Of a stretch of 64,000 nucleotides of DNA, positions 1 to 11,000 are shown in pieces. This DNA is from Pholis gunnellus (taxonomy: Eukaryota; Chordata; Actinopteri; Perciformes; Pholidae). The notes beneath the pieces were generated by a model. It searched no databases, had not been told where the DNA came from, and saw nothing but the letters and a program-made list of their open reading frames with translations. Each line of letters opens with the position of its first letter. The first letter of the stretch is position 1. The translations under genes and the position numbers were made by a program. The stretch is taken from the NCBI GenBank assembly GCA_910591455.2, contig OU342823.1, forward strand, positions 1,970,001-2,034,000, written 5' to 3'.

Positions 1-380
1 ATTCAGCCAGTAATAGATATGTCTGTTGTGACCACAAATTCAGAGAAGATTAACATTTATTTAGATTATTCCAAATGTATCTAGTGTGATATTTTTAACT
101 AAACAATGGATCGTTGCTATAATTTATTAACCAAATGATTGACTTTTAGTTACATTTCCACTGTCCTTTTTTCCTTAGAAGTGTTTGTGGGTTTAAGAAT
201 AAGTTGTATCATACACTTATCTGTCAGAGAATTGTAGTTCAACTCTTAGGCCTATTTTCTAACAATAACAAAAAATGAGTTTGAACCATTAGGTTTAAAC
301 CATGTGAAAATGTATCTTGAAGAAGTTCTATCAAGCAATTCAACCATCACCATATTAAATATGTCATACTATATATAAAC

Positions 381-385
<5 letters not shown>

Positions 386-463
<78 letters not shown>
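386..463. repeat. (TG)n microsatellite
   Basis: About 39 uninterrupted TG dinucleotides directly follow a short ATATAT run. Long pure dinucleotide tracts are common in teleost DNA. It is likely to be length-polymorphic. Confidence 0.98.
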
Positions 464-464
<1 letters not shown>

Positions 465-690
465 TTAAAGATTTTTTAATTTCTGTAATTTGAACGGACA
501 AAAGACCATTTCATAATCTCTTTTTGGGTTTCAAAAGAGAACCTCTAAGATGTATCTGGCATAAAACCTCTGACGTAGGATTTTCAAGCATCCTATCTAA
601 TCTGGATTAACCTCAGACGTGCCGCATTTTCGGCCATGTAGACGTGCAATTGTCTCTGTCAGCTTTGTAGAATTCTTGCTTGAAGTATAT
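464..690. other. unassigned sequence
   Basis: Unique-looking AT-rich sequence between the microsatellite and the L2-like fragment. I see no coding potential or recognisable repeat. The stretch before the microsatellite (1-385) is similar. Confidence 0.6.
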
Positions 691-692
691 CC

Positions 693-1560
693 CTAAGTCT
701 TAGACAAGGCACTGTGGGGGGAACTGAGTGGATGATTTAGTGCTAAGGTACTGCTGGGTGTTGTTGGCAAAGCAGTGGAAGTTAGGCTGTGGTAGATGAT
801 CTGACCAATGGGGACCATGGAGATGGTAAAGAGGAGGGGACGGAGCACAGAGCCCTGGGACGCCTTGGTTGACCAGGACCAATGTGGAACTGGAGTCTCT
901 GATGATTAAAAACTGTTTCTTGTTGGAGCGATTCAATTATATCCAGTTTAATTCAGTTTTATATGTATGGCACAATATCACAAATTTGCCTGAGAAGGCT
1001 TTAAAATCTGTACAACATACAAATCCTCTGTCCTTGGAGCCTCACATCGGATCAGAAAAAACTCAAAAAGAGATACCTCTCCCAGTGTGGGCAGAAGTGC
1101 AATAGTTGCCATGTGTTTAGAATATGTTTAGGATATGTTATAATTTTATTATGTTGTTTATGTGACAGAAATGATAATGAGAGCAGTAATAGCAGTAGAA
1201 GCAGTAATAATAGAAAAATGATCACTATAATAACAAAATATAATACAATGATAATAAAAACAATAATAGTAGAAGTAAAGGTAATAAATATGTGTCTAAT
1301 AATAATAATAACATTAGCAGGGGTGTCATGGCAATATATGGCGAGATATGACTGGAACCAGGAAAGAGTTGCACTGCTGAGGCCTAGGTCTTCAGATAAG
1401 TGGTCGAGGAGGATGATGTGGGAAGCTGTGTTGAAGGCTGCAGAGAGGTCCTGGTGAATGAGGGTACTGATATGAGGGTTCGGACATGGCTTTTTGAGGA
1501 TGGGTCTGACTGCAGCCTTTTTGAAGCTGGAGGGTACCATGCCAGATTCCACAGCGCATA
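693..1560 (-). pseudogene. L2-like LINE reverse transcriptase fragment, split by a later insertion
   Basis: Read on the minus strand, two blocks carry reverse transcriptase motifs of L2/CR1-type non-LTR retrotransposons. The first (about 1552 to 1345) has a GMVPSSFKKAAVRPILKKP-type start, then DLSAAFNTASHIILLDHL and WFQSYL, the RT segment around the first catalytic Asp, here Asn (AAFN for the usual AAFD). The second (about 930 to 700) has LVNQGVP, LHGP and FHCFANNTQQYLS, matching the motif that normally reads YADDTQLYLS, so the catalytic DD is lost. The blocks would be contiguous in an intact element but are separated by about 400 bp of a different repeat. A further deletion lies between the KKP block and the DLSAAF block. 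This is an old, dead copy truncated at both ends. Assignment to L2 rather than a sister clade is from motif recall. Confidence 0.8.
925..1345 (+). repeat. dispersed repeat (copy 1) inserted into the L2-like fragment
   Basis: This block interrupts the RT reading frame on both sides. It shares ordered landmarks with 11881-12330: AATATCACAAAT, an AATCTGTACA box, a CTGTCC...GGA segment, GGACAGAAGTGCAATA-like text, then a long ATAATAATA-rich run and GGGTGTCA. I recall this as a frequent teleost interspersed repeat but cannot assign its class. It carries no coding capacity. Borders are approximate, set by where RT homology stops and resumes. Confidence 0.7.
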
Positions 1561-1926
1561 GTATTCATAATGTTGTGCAATGTGAATTCCACACAGACAA
1601 AGTGGTGAAGTATGATCATCACCTCTGCCTGTCCAACTGTCTCATTGATTGCGGATCTCATGGACACATTGCAGGTCTATTTTTCCACTGAGGACAAACT
1701 GCCCCCGCAGAGACTGATGGCCTGCTCATCAATGCAGCAGTTATCCTTCCTTACCCCTCCTCACTCCTGCTAACAGCAACACGTCAACACCTCTGTCTAG
1801 AGAGCTGACAGCCTCACAGTCATACAGGTGACATCCAGTCCCCACTCCAATACACATCTTGTCATTACATGCCATTACTGTCACCTAGCAACCTGTATGT
1901 GCGCGTGTTTGTAAGCGTTGCATAAC

Positions 1927-1966
<40 letters not shown>

Positions 1967-3890
1967 TATGTGTGTGTGTGTGTTGAAGTATTTGTGTGCA
2001 TTACTGTCACTTAGAAATCAGCCAACATCCTCTCAGAGCATCTCCAATGGAATGGTTTTGCAGCAGTGAATAATAGACAGCCAGAGCTGGTAAGCAGGGA
2101 GACTTAATGAAGACACAGTCCCTGACACAGCCCCTCTCACTGGCACTGATGGACCCGGGTTTGAATGATGGCATAGTTGTTATGTAGATGAGCTTTCCAT
2201 ACAACAGGTTTATGCACAAGCGATCTCATTATGCAGCTGTGGCCACTTTCTGGTGGTTAAAGGGAAAATCAACTCTAAAACACCAAACAATGTGCAACAA
2301 AAGAAAAGAAAAAATCTACTGTAAGCATTGTCTTATTCTTTTCTGGGTGCATTAGACAGTTTGGCAGACATGTACAACTCGTAGTGGCGGAAGTGCTTTA
2401 AATAGCAAGAGTTTTGTTGAAGATGCATGTGTTTGCATACATGTGTTTGGGAAGTCGTGAGCATAGAACTGGATAAACGTGACATGTATTATACTGCACA
2501 AGTTGTGTGAGGTTTTTAAACACAATTGATATAGTTTCAGTGTAGTAAAACTTGGAATCCATTTACTCCACTTCATCAAGTATTTAGTCCGTTTCACCCT
2601 GGAGGCTTGTGAGAAAAACAACGTCTTCTTCAAGAAGTCCAGCCAACGAGGTGAACAATTGATATACAAATGGTAATTTTGTGGGAAATATTCCTTTGAC
2701 ACGTTGAGGCATGTATCAGTTCTGGTATATTAAGAATGAGCAACAGTTTGTTCGTTTAGCCTTCTCCCTGCAGCTTGCACATATGGCCAGTTAATCACTG
2801 ATAGAAAGGTCCTTGTGACCGGAACGTTGACTCTCTTTAAGTAAATCAATGCAGAAGGGATAAAAGTTTGAGCGGGAATTTACTTTTTTCTTTGGAATTG
2901 GATCTTCAGGGAAATGAATTCCCTTCACCGCAAAGGAGACAAAGCAAGTGGTGTGTGTGTGTGTTGCCTTCTACTCAGTCAATCATTGAGACCACCTTAA
3001 TCGCTGCCAAATGTCTCCTTTCACTTTCACTTTCACTGAAGATGTTGTCTGCTTTGTGATACTGGGGTCACTCCAGATAAGATCGTCTATAAAATGTCCT
3101 AAGTGTGAGTTAACAGCGTGTATTGTATGTAAAAGACTAATTTAACCGGTTTTGCATCAGGAGGTTGACATTTTCTAACAGCACTAGTTTTTTCTTTATT
3201 TTTAACATCATCGCTGTCGGGCGGAAACCTCATATGTCCAAAATCGTTGAGGAAATGAAAGAAATAACTATACACTGCATTGTCAAAGTTGGTATCATGG
3301 AGAAGTGTAATCAAAATATTTTTGGTTCACTCTTAAACAAAGTCAGACAAAATCTCCTTGTCACTGTCGACACTTCATCCAAAAAGGGACAGGGTGGAGC
3401 TATGAGGTTAAGTCACAAGCTCCTGTGAATTATATTCATCGCTTATGTATTTGTAAGACCCACAGACAGATGTAAAGGGTTAACTTAACAAAATATTGAG
3501 ATACACGGTTTCCAACCAACAGCAATGATACATGCAAACATGTTTTTACAAGACTTTTGCACTGTTTTGCACCAGCATTTTCAAGGTACCACTCATTATT
3601 AATTGGTGCATTTCCTGTATGGATACAATACTTTCTGAGAAGCCATTTTCTTTTTGTAAAACATGAATTTAACATCAGGGTTTGGTGTCAGCTTTAGAAT
3701 CAAAGGGTCTTCTATCTGGAGCCATCACTTTACACTGACGTTCAGCAGTCATAAATGGAAACATCCATCTCAGAGGAGGCAGACGTACCAATTTCTGCTC
3801 TGACAGTAGCCTCAGCAGACCTGACTGCACTGCAGCTGGAAGACATGCTGAGTTTTTTCTCTCATTTCTATCCCCCGTACCATTACTGTC
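1561..3890. other. unassigned, mostly unique sequence
   Basis: About 2.3 kb without recognisable genes. It includes an interrupted (GT)n tract at 1930-1982. Open frames here are short, overlap on both strands and match no family I know. Confidence 0.55.
1930..1982. repeat. (GT)n microsatellite with TA interruptions
   Basis: TG repeats interrupted by two TATG units, so it is probably older and less mutable than the pure tract at 386-463. Confidence 0.97.
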
Positions 3891-3899
3891 ACTCTGGCC

Positions 3900-3900
<1 letters not shown>

Positions 3901-3988
<88 letters not shown>
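3901..3988. repeat. (TC)n microsatellite, 44 units
   Basis: Eighty-eight bases of uninterrupted TC form a polypyrimidine/polypurine tract with potential for triplex (H-DNA) structure. The Leu-Ser-rich open frame across it is purely a product of the repeat. Confidence 0.98.
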
Positions 3989-3991
<3 letters not shown>

Positions 3992-4084
3992 GTGCTGAGC
4001 TTAAGGAGCGTGTTTGAGAGCGATTACTAGTGATTTTTCAATCTTTTTCTTTACTTGTTAATGTTAATGTATATAATAGTGTAT

Positions 4085-4395
4085 TCAGATTTAGATTCAG
4101 ATTCAACTTTATTGTCATTGCACAGAGTAGAAGTACTAGGACAACGAAATGCAGTTTTAGCATTTAACCAGAAGTGCAAATAGTACAGTGTAAAGTTACA
4201 GTGCAATGTGCTAGATAAATAACAGTATAAATAACAGAAATAATAATACAAAATAAAAATAACAGTATGAGTAGTATAACAATATAGACAGTATAAACAG
4301 TGTGAACAGTGGATATGAAATGCAAGATATATTCAGTATATATATAGTATAAGCAGTAAGGTGTAAGTATGTATAGTCACTGGAGGAAGGTGTCT

Positions 4396-4450
<55 letters not shown>

Positions 4451-4596
4451 AAGGGGGGGTAACCGGGGATGGGGGCTATCACCGTGGTGCAGAGTTTAGT
4501 AAAGTGACAGCTGAGGGGAAGAAGCTGTTCCTGAGCCTGCTGGTCCTAGAACGGAGATTCCTATAGCGCCTCCCAGAGGGGAGGAGGGCAAACAGT
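4085..4596 (-). other. LINE 3' untranslated region and tail with internal (GT)n
   Basis: Downstream of the RT-encoding region on the minus strand. It holds remnants of the extreme C-terminus near 4500-4600, a 53-bp GT microsatellite (4397-4449), an A/T-rich stretch of ATAA/ACAGTATA units and the terminal tandem tail. On the plus strand it begins with two ATTCAG/ATTTAG-like hexamers. Confidence 0.7.
4397..4449. repeat. (GT)n microsatellite within the LINE 3' region
   Basis: About 26 GT units embedded in LINE-derived sequence. LINE-like sequence continues on both sides. Confidence 0.97.
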
Positions 4597-5226
4597 TTAT
4601 GGCCGGGGTGTGAGGTGTCCCCTCCGCAGGCAGCACATGAGGTGGACGATCTCGATGGCAGGGTGTGGAGTACCGGTGATATGTTGGGCAGTTTTTACCA
4701 CTCTCTGCAGTGCTTTCCGGTCTGAGACAGAGCAGTTGCCATACCAAACTGTGATGCAGCTTGTAAGGATGCTCTCGATGGTGCAGCGGTAGAAGTTCAA
4801 CAGGATCAGAGGAGACATGTGGATTTTCTTCATTCTCCTCAGGAAGAAGAGATGCTGGTGTGCCTTCTTGACCAGGGTTGAGGTGTTGAGGGTCCAAGAG
4901 AGGTCCTCTGAGATGTGGACAACCAGAAACCTAAAGCTGGTGACACACTCAACCTCCGTTCCATTGATATGGATGGGTGTGTATGTGCAGCCTTTGGTCT
5001 TTCTGAAGTCCACAATAAGATCCTTGGTCTTATTAGTATTGAGGGCCAGGTTATTGTTGGCACACCATGCTGCCAGGTGCTGGACCTCCTCCCTATAGGC
5101 CGACTCATCGTTGTTGTTGATGAGGCCCACCACCGTTGTGTCATCTGCAAACTTGATAATGGTATTGGAACCATGTACAGGCATGCAGTCATAGGTGAAC
5201 AGGGAGTAGAGGAGAAGACTCAGCAT
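4597..5226 (-). pseudogene. Rex1-like LINE RT, C-terminal half
   Basis: A 209-residue open frame holding the palm and thumb of a LINE reverse transcriptase. The catalytic box reads KFADDTTVVGLI near residue 26, followed by LAAWCANNNLALNTNKTKDL, the VTSFRFLVVHI primer-grip region (normally FLGVHI, so a Gly to Val change), FFLRRMKK and the FYRCTIESIL...WYGN C-terminal segment. RT copies element RNA at a nicked chromosomal target. The frame opens inside the RT domain because a frameshift near 5230-5300 separates it from the upstream half; the PQGCVLSPLLYSLFTYDC-type motif straddles that break. The YADD-equivalent aspartates are intact, but the protein cannot be made whole. Confidence 0.88.
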
Positions 5227-5305
5227 ACAGCCCTGTGGAATGCCAGTGTCAGGGTGAGGGTAGAGGAGGCGTGATTGCCTAACCTAACATACTGGGGTCT
5301 GTTGG

Positions 5306-5629
5306 TTAGGAACAGAGGGAGGTGTTGATGCCACGGTCACCTAGTTTGGTGATCAGTTTGGAGTTTGAACTGAATTCGATGAACAGCATTCCCACATAGG
5401 TGTTGTTGTTGTCCAGGTGGGAGAGGGCAGAGTGAAGTGCTGTGGAGATGGCGTCCTCTGTACATTTGTTCTGGCGATAGGCAAATTGGAGGGGGTCCAG
5501 TGTGGGTGGTAGGCAGGTTTTGAGATGAGCCAGGACCAGCCTCTCGAAGCACTTCATGATGATGGGGGTGAGTGCAACAGGGCGGAAGTCGTTTAGGCTC
5601 GCTGCAGTGGAGTGTTTTGGCACTGGCAC
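5306..5629 (-). pseudogene. Rex1-like LINE RT, N-terminal part
   Basis: Shows the fingers region: SLNDFRPVALTPIIMKCFERL, then PLQFAYRQNKCTEDAISTALHSALSHLD and MLFIEFSSNSKL. The last corresponds to the first catalytic motif, usually FIDFSSAFN, so the Asp is replaced by Glu and the following residues are damaged. It ends at GINTSLC, where the next segment continues in another frame. Together with 4597-5226 it covers most of one RT domain. Confidence 0.87.
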
Positions 5630-5864
5630 GATTGAGGTGGTTTTGAAGAATGTGGGTACAGCTGCTTGGTCCAGTGACAGGTTGAAGATGTCAGTCAGGA
5701 CCTCAGTCAGCTCAGCACAGCACAGGCCCTGAGCACATGTCCGAGGATGCCATCAGGGCAGCAGCCTTACTTGCATTAATCTTGCTCAGCGCAGCTTACA
5801 CGTTGGTGGGGGATGGTGGTCTGCAGGGGGCACAGTCTTGATGGCCGCCTCCTGGTTGTCCCTG

Positions 5865-6338
5865 TCAAAGCAAGCATAAAAAGTTGTTTAGCTCATTAGG
5901 GAGGGAGGCGTCGCCGGTTGGGGGGGTGGTGTTGGAGGATTTGTAATCCGTAATGGCTTGCCACATGCGTCGGAGGTCAGAGTTGTTAAAGTACTCCTCA
6001 GTCCTTAGCTTGTGGCTGTACTTGGCCCTCTTGATGCCCCTCTTCAGGTTGGCTCTGGATGAGCTGTAGGCTTGCGCATTACCTGATCTGAAGATGGTGT
6101 CACGTGCCTTCAGCAGTCGGCGGACCTCTCTGTTCATCCACGGCTTCTGATTTGGGAACGTTGTAATCTGTTTGACGAAGGTGACACTATTGATGTTGGT
6201 GCTGATGTAGTCCAGAATGGAGGAGGCAAAATAGTCTATGTCCGTGTGAGAATCCAGGGTGGCCTGAGTGGCAAACATACTCCAGTCCGTGTGTTGAAAC
6301 TGGTGCTGTAGTGTAGAGTCTGCTCCCTCTGGCCACAC
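5865..6338 (-). pseudogene. Rex1-like LINE linker between endonuclease and RT
   Basis: A 157-residue segment with WMNREVRRLLKARDTIFRSG, LKRGIKRAKYSHKLRTEEYF and RRMWQAITDYKS. These are typical of the region between endonuclease and RT in jockey-superfamily LINEs, which has no known catalytic role. It follows the endonuclease directly, with a break near 6338. Downstream, 5640-5865 contains degraded linker sequence with small indels. Confidence 0.85.
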
Positions 6339-6967
6339 TAACTGTTCTCACGTTTGGTGAGTGGTGTGTACTTGGGGAGTAGGAACAATGAGAGATGGTC
6401 CGACTGTCCCAGGTGGAGGAGGGGGATGACTTTGTATGCCTCAGACATGTTGGTGTAAACATGGTCCAAGGTCTTGTCTCCTCTAGTGGGGCAGGAGACA
6501 TGTTGGTAAAATTTGGGGAGTACAGACTTCAGGTTGGAGTGGTTGAAGTCACCCGCAACAATAAAGGCTGCCTCCGGGTGTTTAGTCTGAAGTTTCCTAA
6601 TGGCAGCATGCAATTCCTTCATTGCAACCTTAGCATTAGCATCCGGGGGGATATATGCTGCAGTCTCAACAGTAGATGTATACTCTCTGGGCAGATAGAA
6701 AGGTCTACACTTAACCATGAGATATTCCATGTTAGCAGAGCAGTGACTCTCGATTACAGCTGTGTCCGTGCACCAAGCTTTGTTTATATAAATGCACAGG
6801 CTCCCGCCTCTGGTCTTACCGGAGTCGTCTGCTGTCCTATCTGCCATGAGCACGTAGCGTTCCGTTAGCTCAATGGCGATATCGGGAACGCCACTGTTGA
6901 GCCATGTTTCCGTAAAGATCATGATGTTGCAGTCCATCATCCATTTTGTTCGCCAGAGATCGTACAT
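6338..6967 (-). pseudogene. Rex1-like LINE apurinic-type endonuclease domain
   Basis: A 209-residue frame with the exonuclease-endonuclease-phosphatase fold signatures used by non-LTR elements to nick target DNA. Visible motifs are FTETWLN (catalytic Glu), the GGSLCIYIN strand, VAGDFNHSNL (Asp/Asn pair) and the C-terminal LGQSDHLSL (Asp-His pair). All the expected catalytic positions appear present, so this domain is the best preserved part of the element. The N-terminus is truncated: a QSLDNKMDDL-like stretch normally precedes it and is damaged between 6967 and 7018. Confidence 0.9.
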
Positions 6968-7017
6968 TGGTGAGGAAGATGCTAGATGGAGATAACCGAT
7001 GCAGAGTTAGATTTAGC

Positions 7018-7290
7018 TTAGCCCTCCTCTCTTCCCCCGCCTTGGTTTACGGTCTCGACACCGCTTGCGAGCATTGCCTGCCGGCGGAGCTGGATTTGTA
7101 GTATCCAGTGTTTTGACAATCTGGAATGAGAGATTGCCGGATAGAGTTGTCCAAGTTGTGGAAACCAATGTCCAGAAGTTCTTGTCGGCTGTATGAAATG
7201 TATGCAAGACTGTACTGAGTGAACAGACTTGAGACAAATAGGCAGATAACTACTAAATTGTGTATTGTGATGTGTAGGGTTCACAGTGTT
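7018..7290 (-). pseudogene. N-terminal remnant of the Rex1-like LINE protein
   Basis: The minus strand encodes a short basic stretch ending KRCRDRKPRRGKRGGLS, the arginine/glycine-rich segment that in related fish LINEs lies just ahead of the endonuclease. Upstream sequence is frame-disrupted. The 5' limit of the element is uncertain and probably near 7300, where the Tx1-like relic begins on the other strand. Confidence 0.6.
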
Positions 7291-7328
7291 TTTGTGTACA
7301 CTTAGGGGGTTTAGGGTCTTGTTTGTGA

Positions 7329-7598
7329 GTGTTTGCAGTCAATCAGCGCGTGCTGGTCAGCGTGCTAAATGCCACCATGGACCTGACCAAGCTAACAAGG
7401 AAACACGACGTTAAGATCGCGCCATGTTTCCCTCATTCAGTGGAGGACTGCAGCCTGGCAGTGGGGAAGGTTGTCGACCACAGCTACTTGAAGTCCGCTG
7501 CACGGATGAACAATGCTCTGGTTATATTTGTAGACAGTGTAGATAAGGCCAACACAGTGGTGGAGAATGGGACCGTGATGATACCTTCGTACCCGTAG
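7329..7598 (+). pseudogene. Tx1/L1-like LINE ORF1 N-terminal fragment
   Basis: An 89-residue frame with LTRKHDVKIAPCFPHSVEDCSLAVG and SAARMNNALVIFVDSVDKANTVVENG. The second segment resembles the start of the ORF1 (RNA-binding, gag-like) protein of fish Tx1-clade elements, where a segment like AARMNNAVVIF is followed by a VENGVVI-type segment. The fragment stops where the remainder of ORF1 should follow. Sequence from the reverse transcriptase of ORF2 begins within about 10 bases, so the rest of ORF1 and the first half of ORF2 are missing. Recognition is by motif recall only. Confidence 0.65.
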
Positions 7599-8033
7599 GA
7601 CTGCTCTCTCTCTCAGGGATGCTGTATGCGCTGGCTATGGAACCCATGTTGTGCAAAATCAGAGCAAACATCGAAGGTCAGGTTTTAAAGGGTTTTCACA
7701 AACGTTTTATTTTCAGCTTACGCTAACGACGTTGTTGTTTTTATTAAAAACCAGGAGGAGGTCAGTAAACTAACCACTATTGTCAAAGACTTCGGCACCC
7801 TCTCAGCCGCAACGGTTAACTGGGCAAAGAGTGACACCCTGATATACGGGAGCTGGAGGGAGGGTCCGCCTAGCCTACCCGGGGGGTTGACCTGGAAAGT
7901 GGATGGGTTTAAATATCTTGGTGTGTATGTGGGAAATGACAATATTGTAAAAAAGAACTGGGAAGGAATTGTGGAAAAAATGCAAGGAAGATTGGCAAAG
8001 TGGAAATGGCTGAAGCCACAGATGTCGCGTTAA
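7599..8033 (+). pseudogene. Tx1/L1-like LINE ORF2 reverse transcriptase fragment
   Basis: Begins with LSGMLYALAMEPMLCKIR, matching the GCPLSGMLYSLAIEPLL motif of Tx1-like RTs. One frameshift near 7716 leads into a continuous frame of about 105 codons to a TAA at 8031-8033. That frame carries AYANDVVVF, the catalytic YADD box with the first Asp changed to Asn, then NWAKSD, LPGGLTWKVDGFKYLGVYVG (primer grip) and KNWEGIVEKMQGRLAKWKW. Homology stops at the TAA. The element is 3'-truncated and internally deleted. Confidence 0.8.
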
Positions 8034-11000
8034 ACATACAAACTAATGTGCTGTTAAGTTAAGTGCTCTTTAGCCCGCTGTAGTAGTAAGCTAGTTGGCT
8101 GAACATGCTATTAATTGTAGCTCATGTTTGAGCAGAAAAACAATGTGTATCTGCCCATCTTAAAGGAGCATTTGTGTTGTGTTCAAAGCACCTTTTCTAT
8201 TTCAGTAAAAAGAAAAGTTAATCACATTGACAACATTTTTTTTCAATTAGAAAGGGGTGAGTGATTTTATTATCAGTTGGTCTTTTATTTACAATTGTTT
8301 TGATTGATTTCACTGAAGGTTATCTCCTGGCTCACCAAGGAGCAAGAAAAAGAAAAGTGCCTATACATGTCAGAATAATTTAATATGCCTGGATATAGCA
8401 GAAAATGTCAAGGCCATTTTAAAATGATAACTCTGCACTTTCTAACCTCAACATATGCTGTTTTTTTTCTCAAATAGAAACACTGTTCACCCAAACCTCC
8501 AACTTATCTGAGCTTATCTGAGAAAGCTAAAGAAAACTGCCACTGGCTCTGTCTCCCAACCTTTGAAAAATGAGGGCAAGTCAAAGTTAATAATTATATT
8601 AAAAGCCCTGGTGATACATTATCTTTGACACATCCATTCCTCAAGCTTGTGTAGTGAAATGTTTCCCACTGATAAATATTTTCAGGGATCAAAATGGAGG
8701 GCTGTGGAACATTATTAGGAGGGACTCATTGATATTTTCCCCACAAGGCAACAGTCGGCATTTAAGAGCACTATGCTAAATAAAAGGTTATTGATTTGCC
8801 TAAATGAATGGCAGACTCGTGGCAGACGGGCCTTAATATCTGCAAGAAGCACTGAGAGACTTGTATGCATTGTGTACATTGTGATATACTGTACTGTACA
8901 TTATGTAATATCAGTGGTTGGGCTCTCCAGCTGAGCGGAGTAAACTTTTGTTTTATGACTCTGGAGCAGAGACCAACAGGAACGCTGTAGGTTGGCAGAA
9001 AACTTGACAGTTTCTCAACCTCTATTTTACTTACAAAATTGCAGACTTTGACCTGTACTAGCTGCAGTGTGGTTTTATAGGTCCATGTGGGACTGGGCTT
9101 GTAAACAGAAGATGAGAGAATAAATTCCTACTCTGTGAAACCATCAAGTGATTCAGTTGCGGCTGTTGTGATGCTCCTGGATATACAAACCTGAAATATC
9201 GCTCAGTGTAAAGACAGCAAGAGTCTGACACGCCACACGTAAAACTTTTCTTTTTGAAGTTAATCCTACTCACGTCCACGATGATCTTACAAAACTAGAG
9301 GTTATTCCCGAATGGCTGGCCGAACTGTCATTGTTTAGAAAAAAAGATGTTGTACAGATTAAACAAACAAGATATAATGTGTTGAGCTTTAGAGTTGTGT
9401 CAATATCACTAAAGAAAACTATGACCAAAATTGTTAAAATTATTTTACATAGGTCTATGTTATTTTTTGACCAAAATGGCAGATTTAGTTACTTACATGT
9501 CTATAGCAATTGTAAACCACCAGAACGCCACAGAGATAGACTGGGAGAGGAATCAGGCGCCATCTTGGCTCAATCTTTACTTCCAGGTCCAAGCGACCAC
9601 TGGCTCTTAACACTTTGACACAGCCACCACATGAGGACAGACAGCAACAACTGTTTTTCAGTGTAATCCCCTGAACCACAGGTATTTCATTCTATCTATT
9701 TCCGTCATTGGAGCCATTGCGTTCTCCATTTATTTGTCTTATAGCATGGAGCTCCTCGGTCATATATGACAATTAATCAGTATTCGTTGTGTTTCAATGT
9801 TTTTTGGAGATTCATGATATTTGTAATATGGTGATATGGAAATAAATAGCGTTTTCAAGTAAAACTCCCAGAAAACTGTCAATATGGCCAAAACAGCCTG
9901 AGCATTAATGTTGTATTTTAGTTTATTTTCATCAAACTTGTAGTCCCAGTTGTAGTATAGAGTAGTGCAAGTCATTCAGTCGCATAATTATCCATGGGAT
10001 CTTGGTTATCAGCTGACATTGCTTTTGAAATTTTGATTACTTGTAAAACTAAGCATCTCCATTAACCCTGGAATGGTAATAGAATTAGGTTTATTCACAA
10101 TGGTTTCATATTCCTTAGCTTTTTATCTTTCAAAGGAGACCATAAATATATCCATATAAGCCTCATATAGAGATATTACTGAGTCAGTTTGGGTATGTTA
10201 TTTTAGGCATTTTCAGGTTTACAACAACAGCGCTTGGTAGAAAGAAAAAAGGTGATATTTTGGGCCCATTTTTATTGGCTGAGTAAATAAATTAAATGCA
10301 TTTCTTTATCAGAAGAAGGTAAGCAGTGTGGCCAAAAAATAGCTGATACACAGGGGGTATTGGAACAACTGCAACTTCCACATTTGCTTTGGCATAAATC
10401 ACGGTGGTTGTTGTTTAGCATTGGCAAAGAGATGGGTTTAGTGATTGAGACATGAAAAGGTTCAAAACACTTAAACCCTGTTTTCTTGGCTGGTAATTCT
10501 GTGCATACCGACTCCCTTAGGCAACTGTGAAATATGCTGCTCTTGCATGATCGAGCCATTCATCACTCTCTAAAGATTTAGGGTGCATTCCATTTGAGCC
10601 CATCCACCCTCTATCATTAGTCACCATCATTGTATTTCAAACACGCTGGTGATTTTAAGTCTCCTTGCTTCTGCTCTCTGAGGATAGTCAGAGACAGTGG
10701 CAATATAGATGAGACAGGGCACGGTGCTGGTTCAGAACCTCTAAAGATGGCAACAACGTCAGTCAGTCAATGCAGCAGTTGTATCACCATTATTTACAAT
10801 GACAAATCAGTGCCAAATTATTTTCACAAAATGACATTTTAATCATACGATATCATCCCTAGATGTTTCCATCAGCTCCCAACTATAGACGGCATGACTG
10901 TTTACACCCGATACCATGGCAACAGTAAACGCATGTTCCGGCGGCTGCCTGAGATGTTTTATTGTACGGAGTCTGTCCCTCTGTCCCTGTCTTCAGCCAC

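Larger units (their letters stand above)
4085..7300 (-). mobile_element. Rex1-like non-LTR retrotransposon, nearly full length but broken
   Basis: A minus-strand LINE with its 5' end near 7300 and its 3' end near 4085. In order it carries a basic N-terminal remnant, an endonuclease domain, a linker, RT split over several frames, and a 3' untranslated region. The 3' end is a short tandem of TCAGAT/TTAGAT-like units next to a CAACTTTATTGTCATTGCAC motif, which I recall as a widespread teleost LINE tail. A (GT)n tract (4397-4449) has expanded in the 3' part. Frame changes near 6338, 5640-5865 and 5230-5306 make it non-autonomous. RT motifs such as FADDTTVVGLI and ELIVDF-like text point to the Rex1/Babar group of the jockey superfamily; L2 is the main alternative. 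Confidence 0.85.

Noticed and set aside
3755..4030. 91-codon frame across the TC tract
   Set aside because: More than a quarter is Leu-Ser repeat from the microsatellite; the rest matches nothing.
4610..6868. Plus-strand open frames opposite the Rex1-like LINE (for example 6395-6868)
   Set aside because: They are antisense shadows. The minus strand carries recognisable endonuclease and RT motifs over the same bases.
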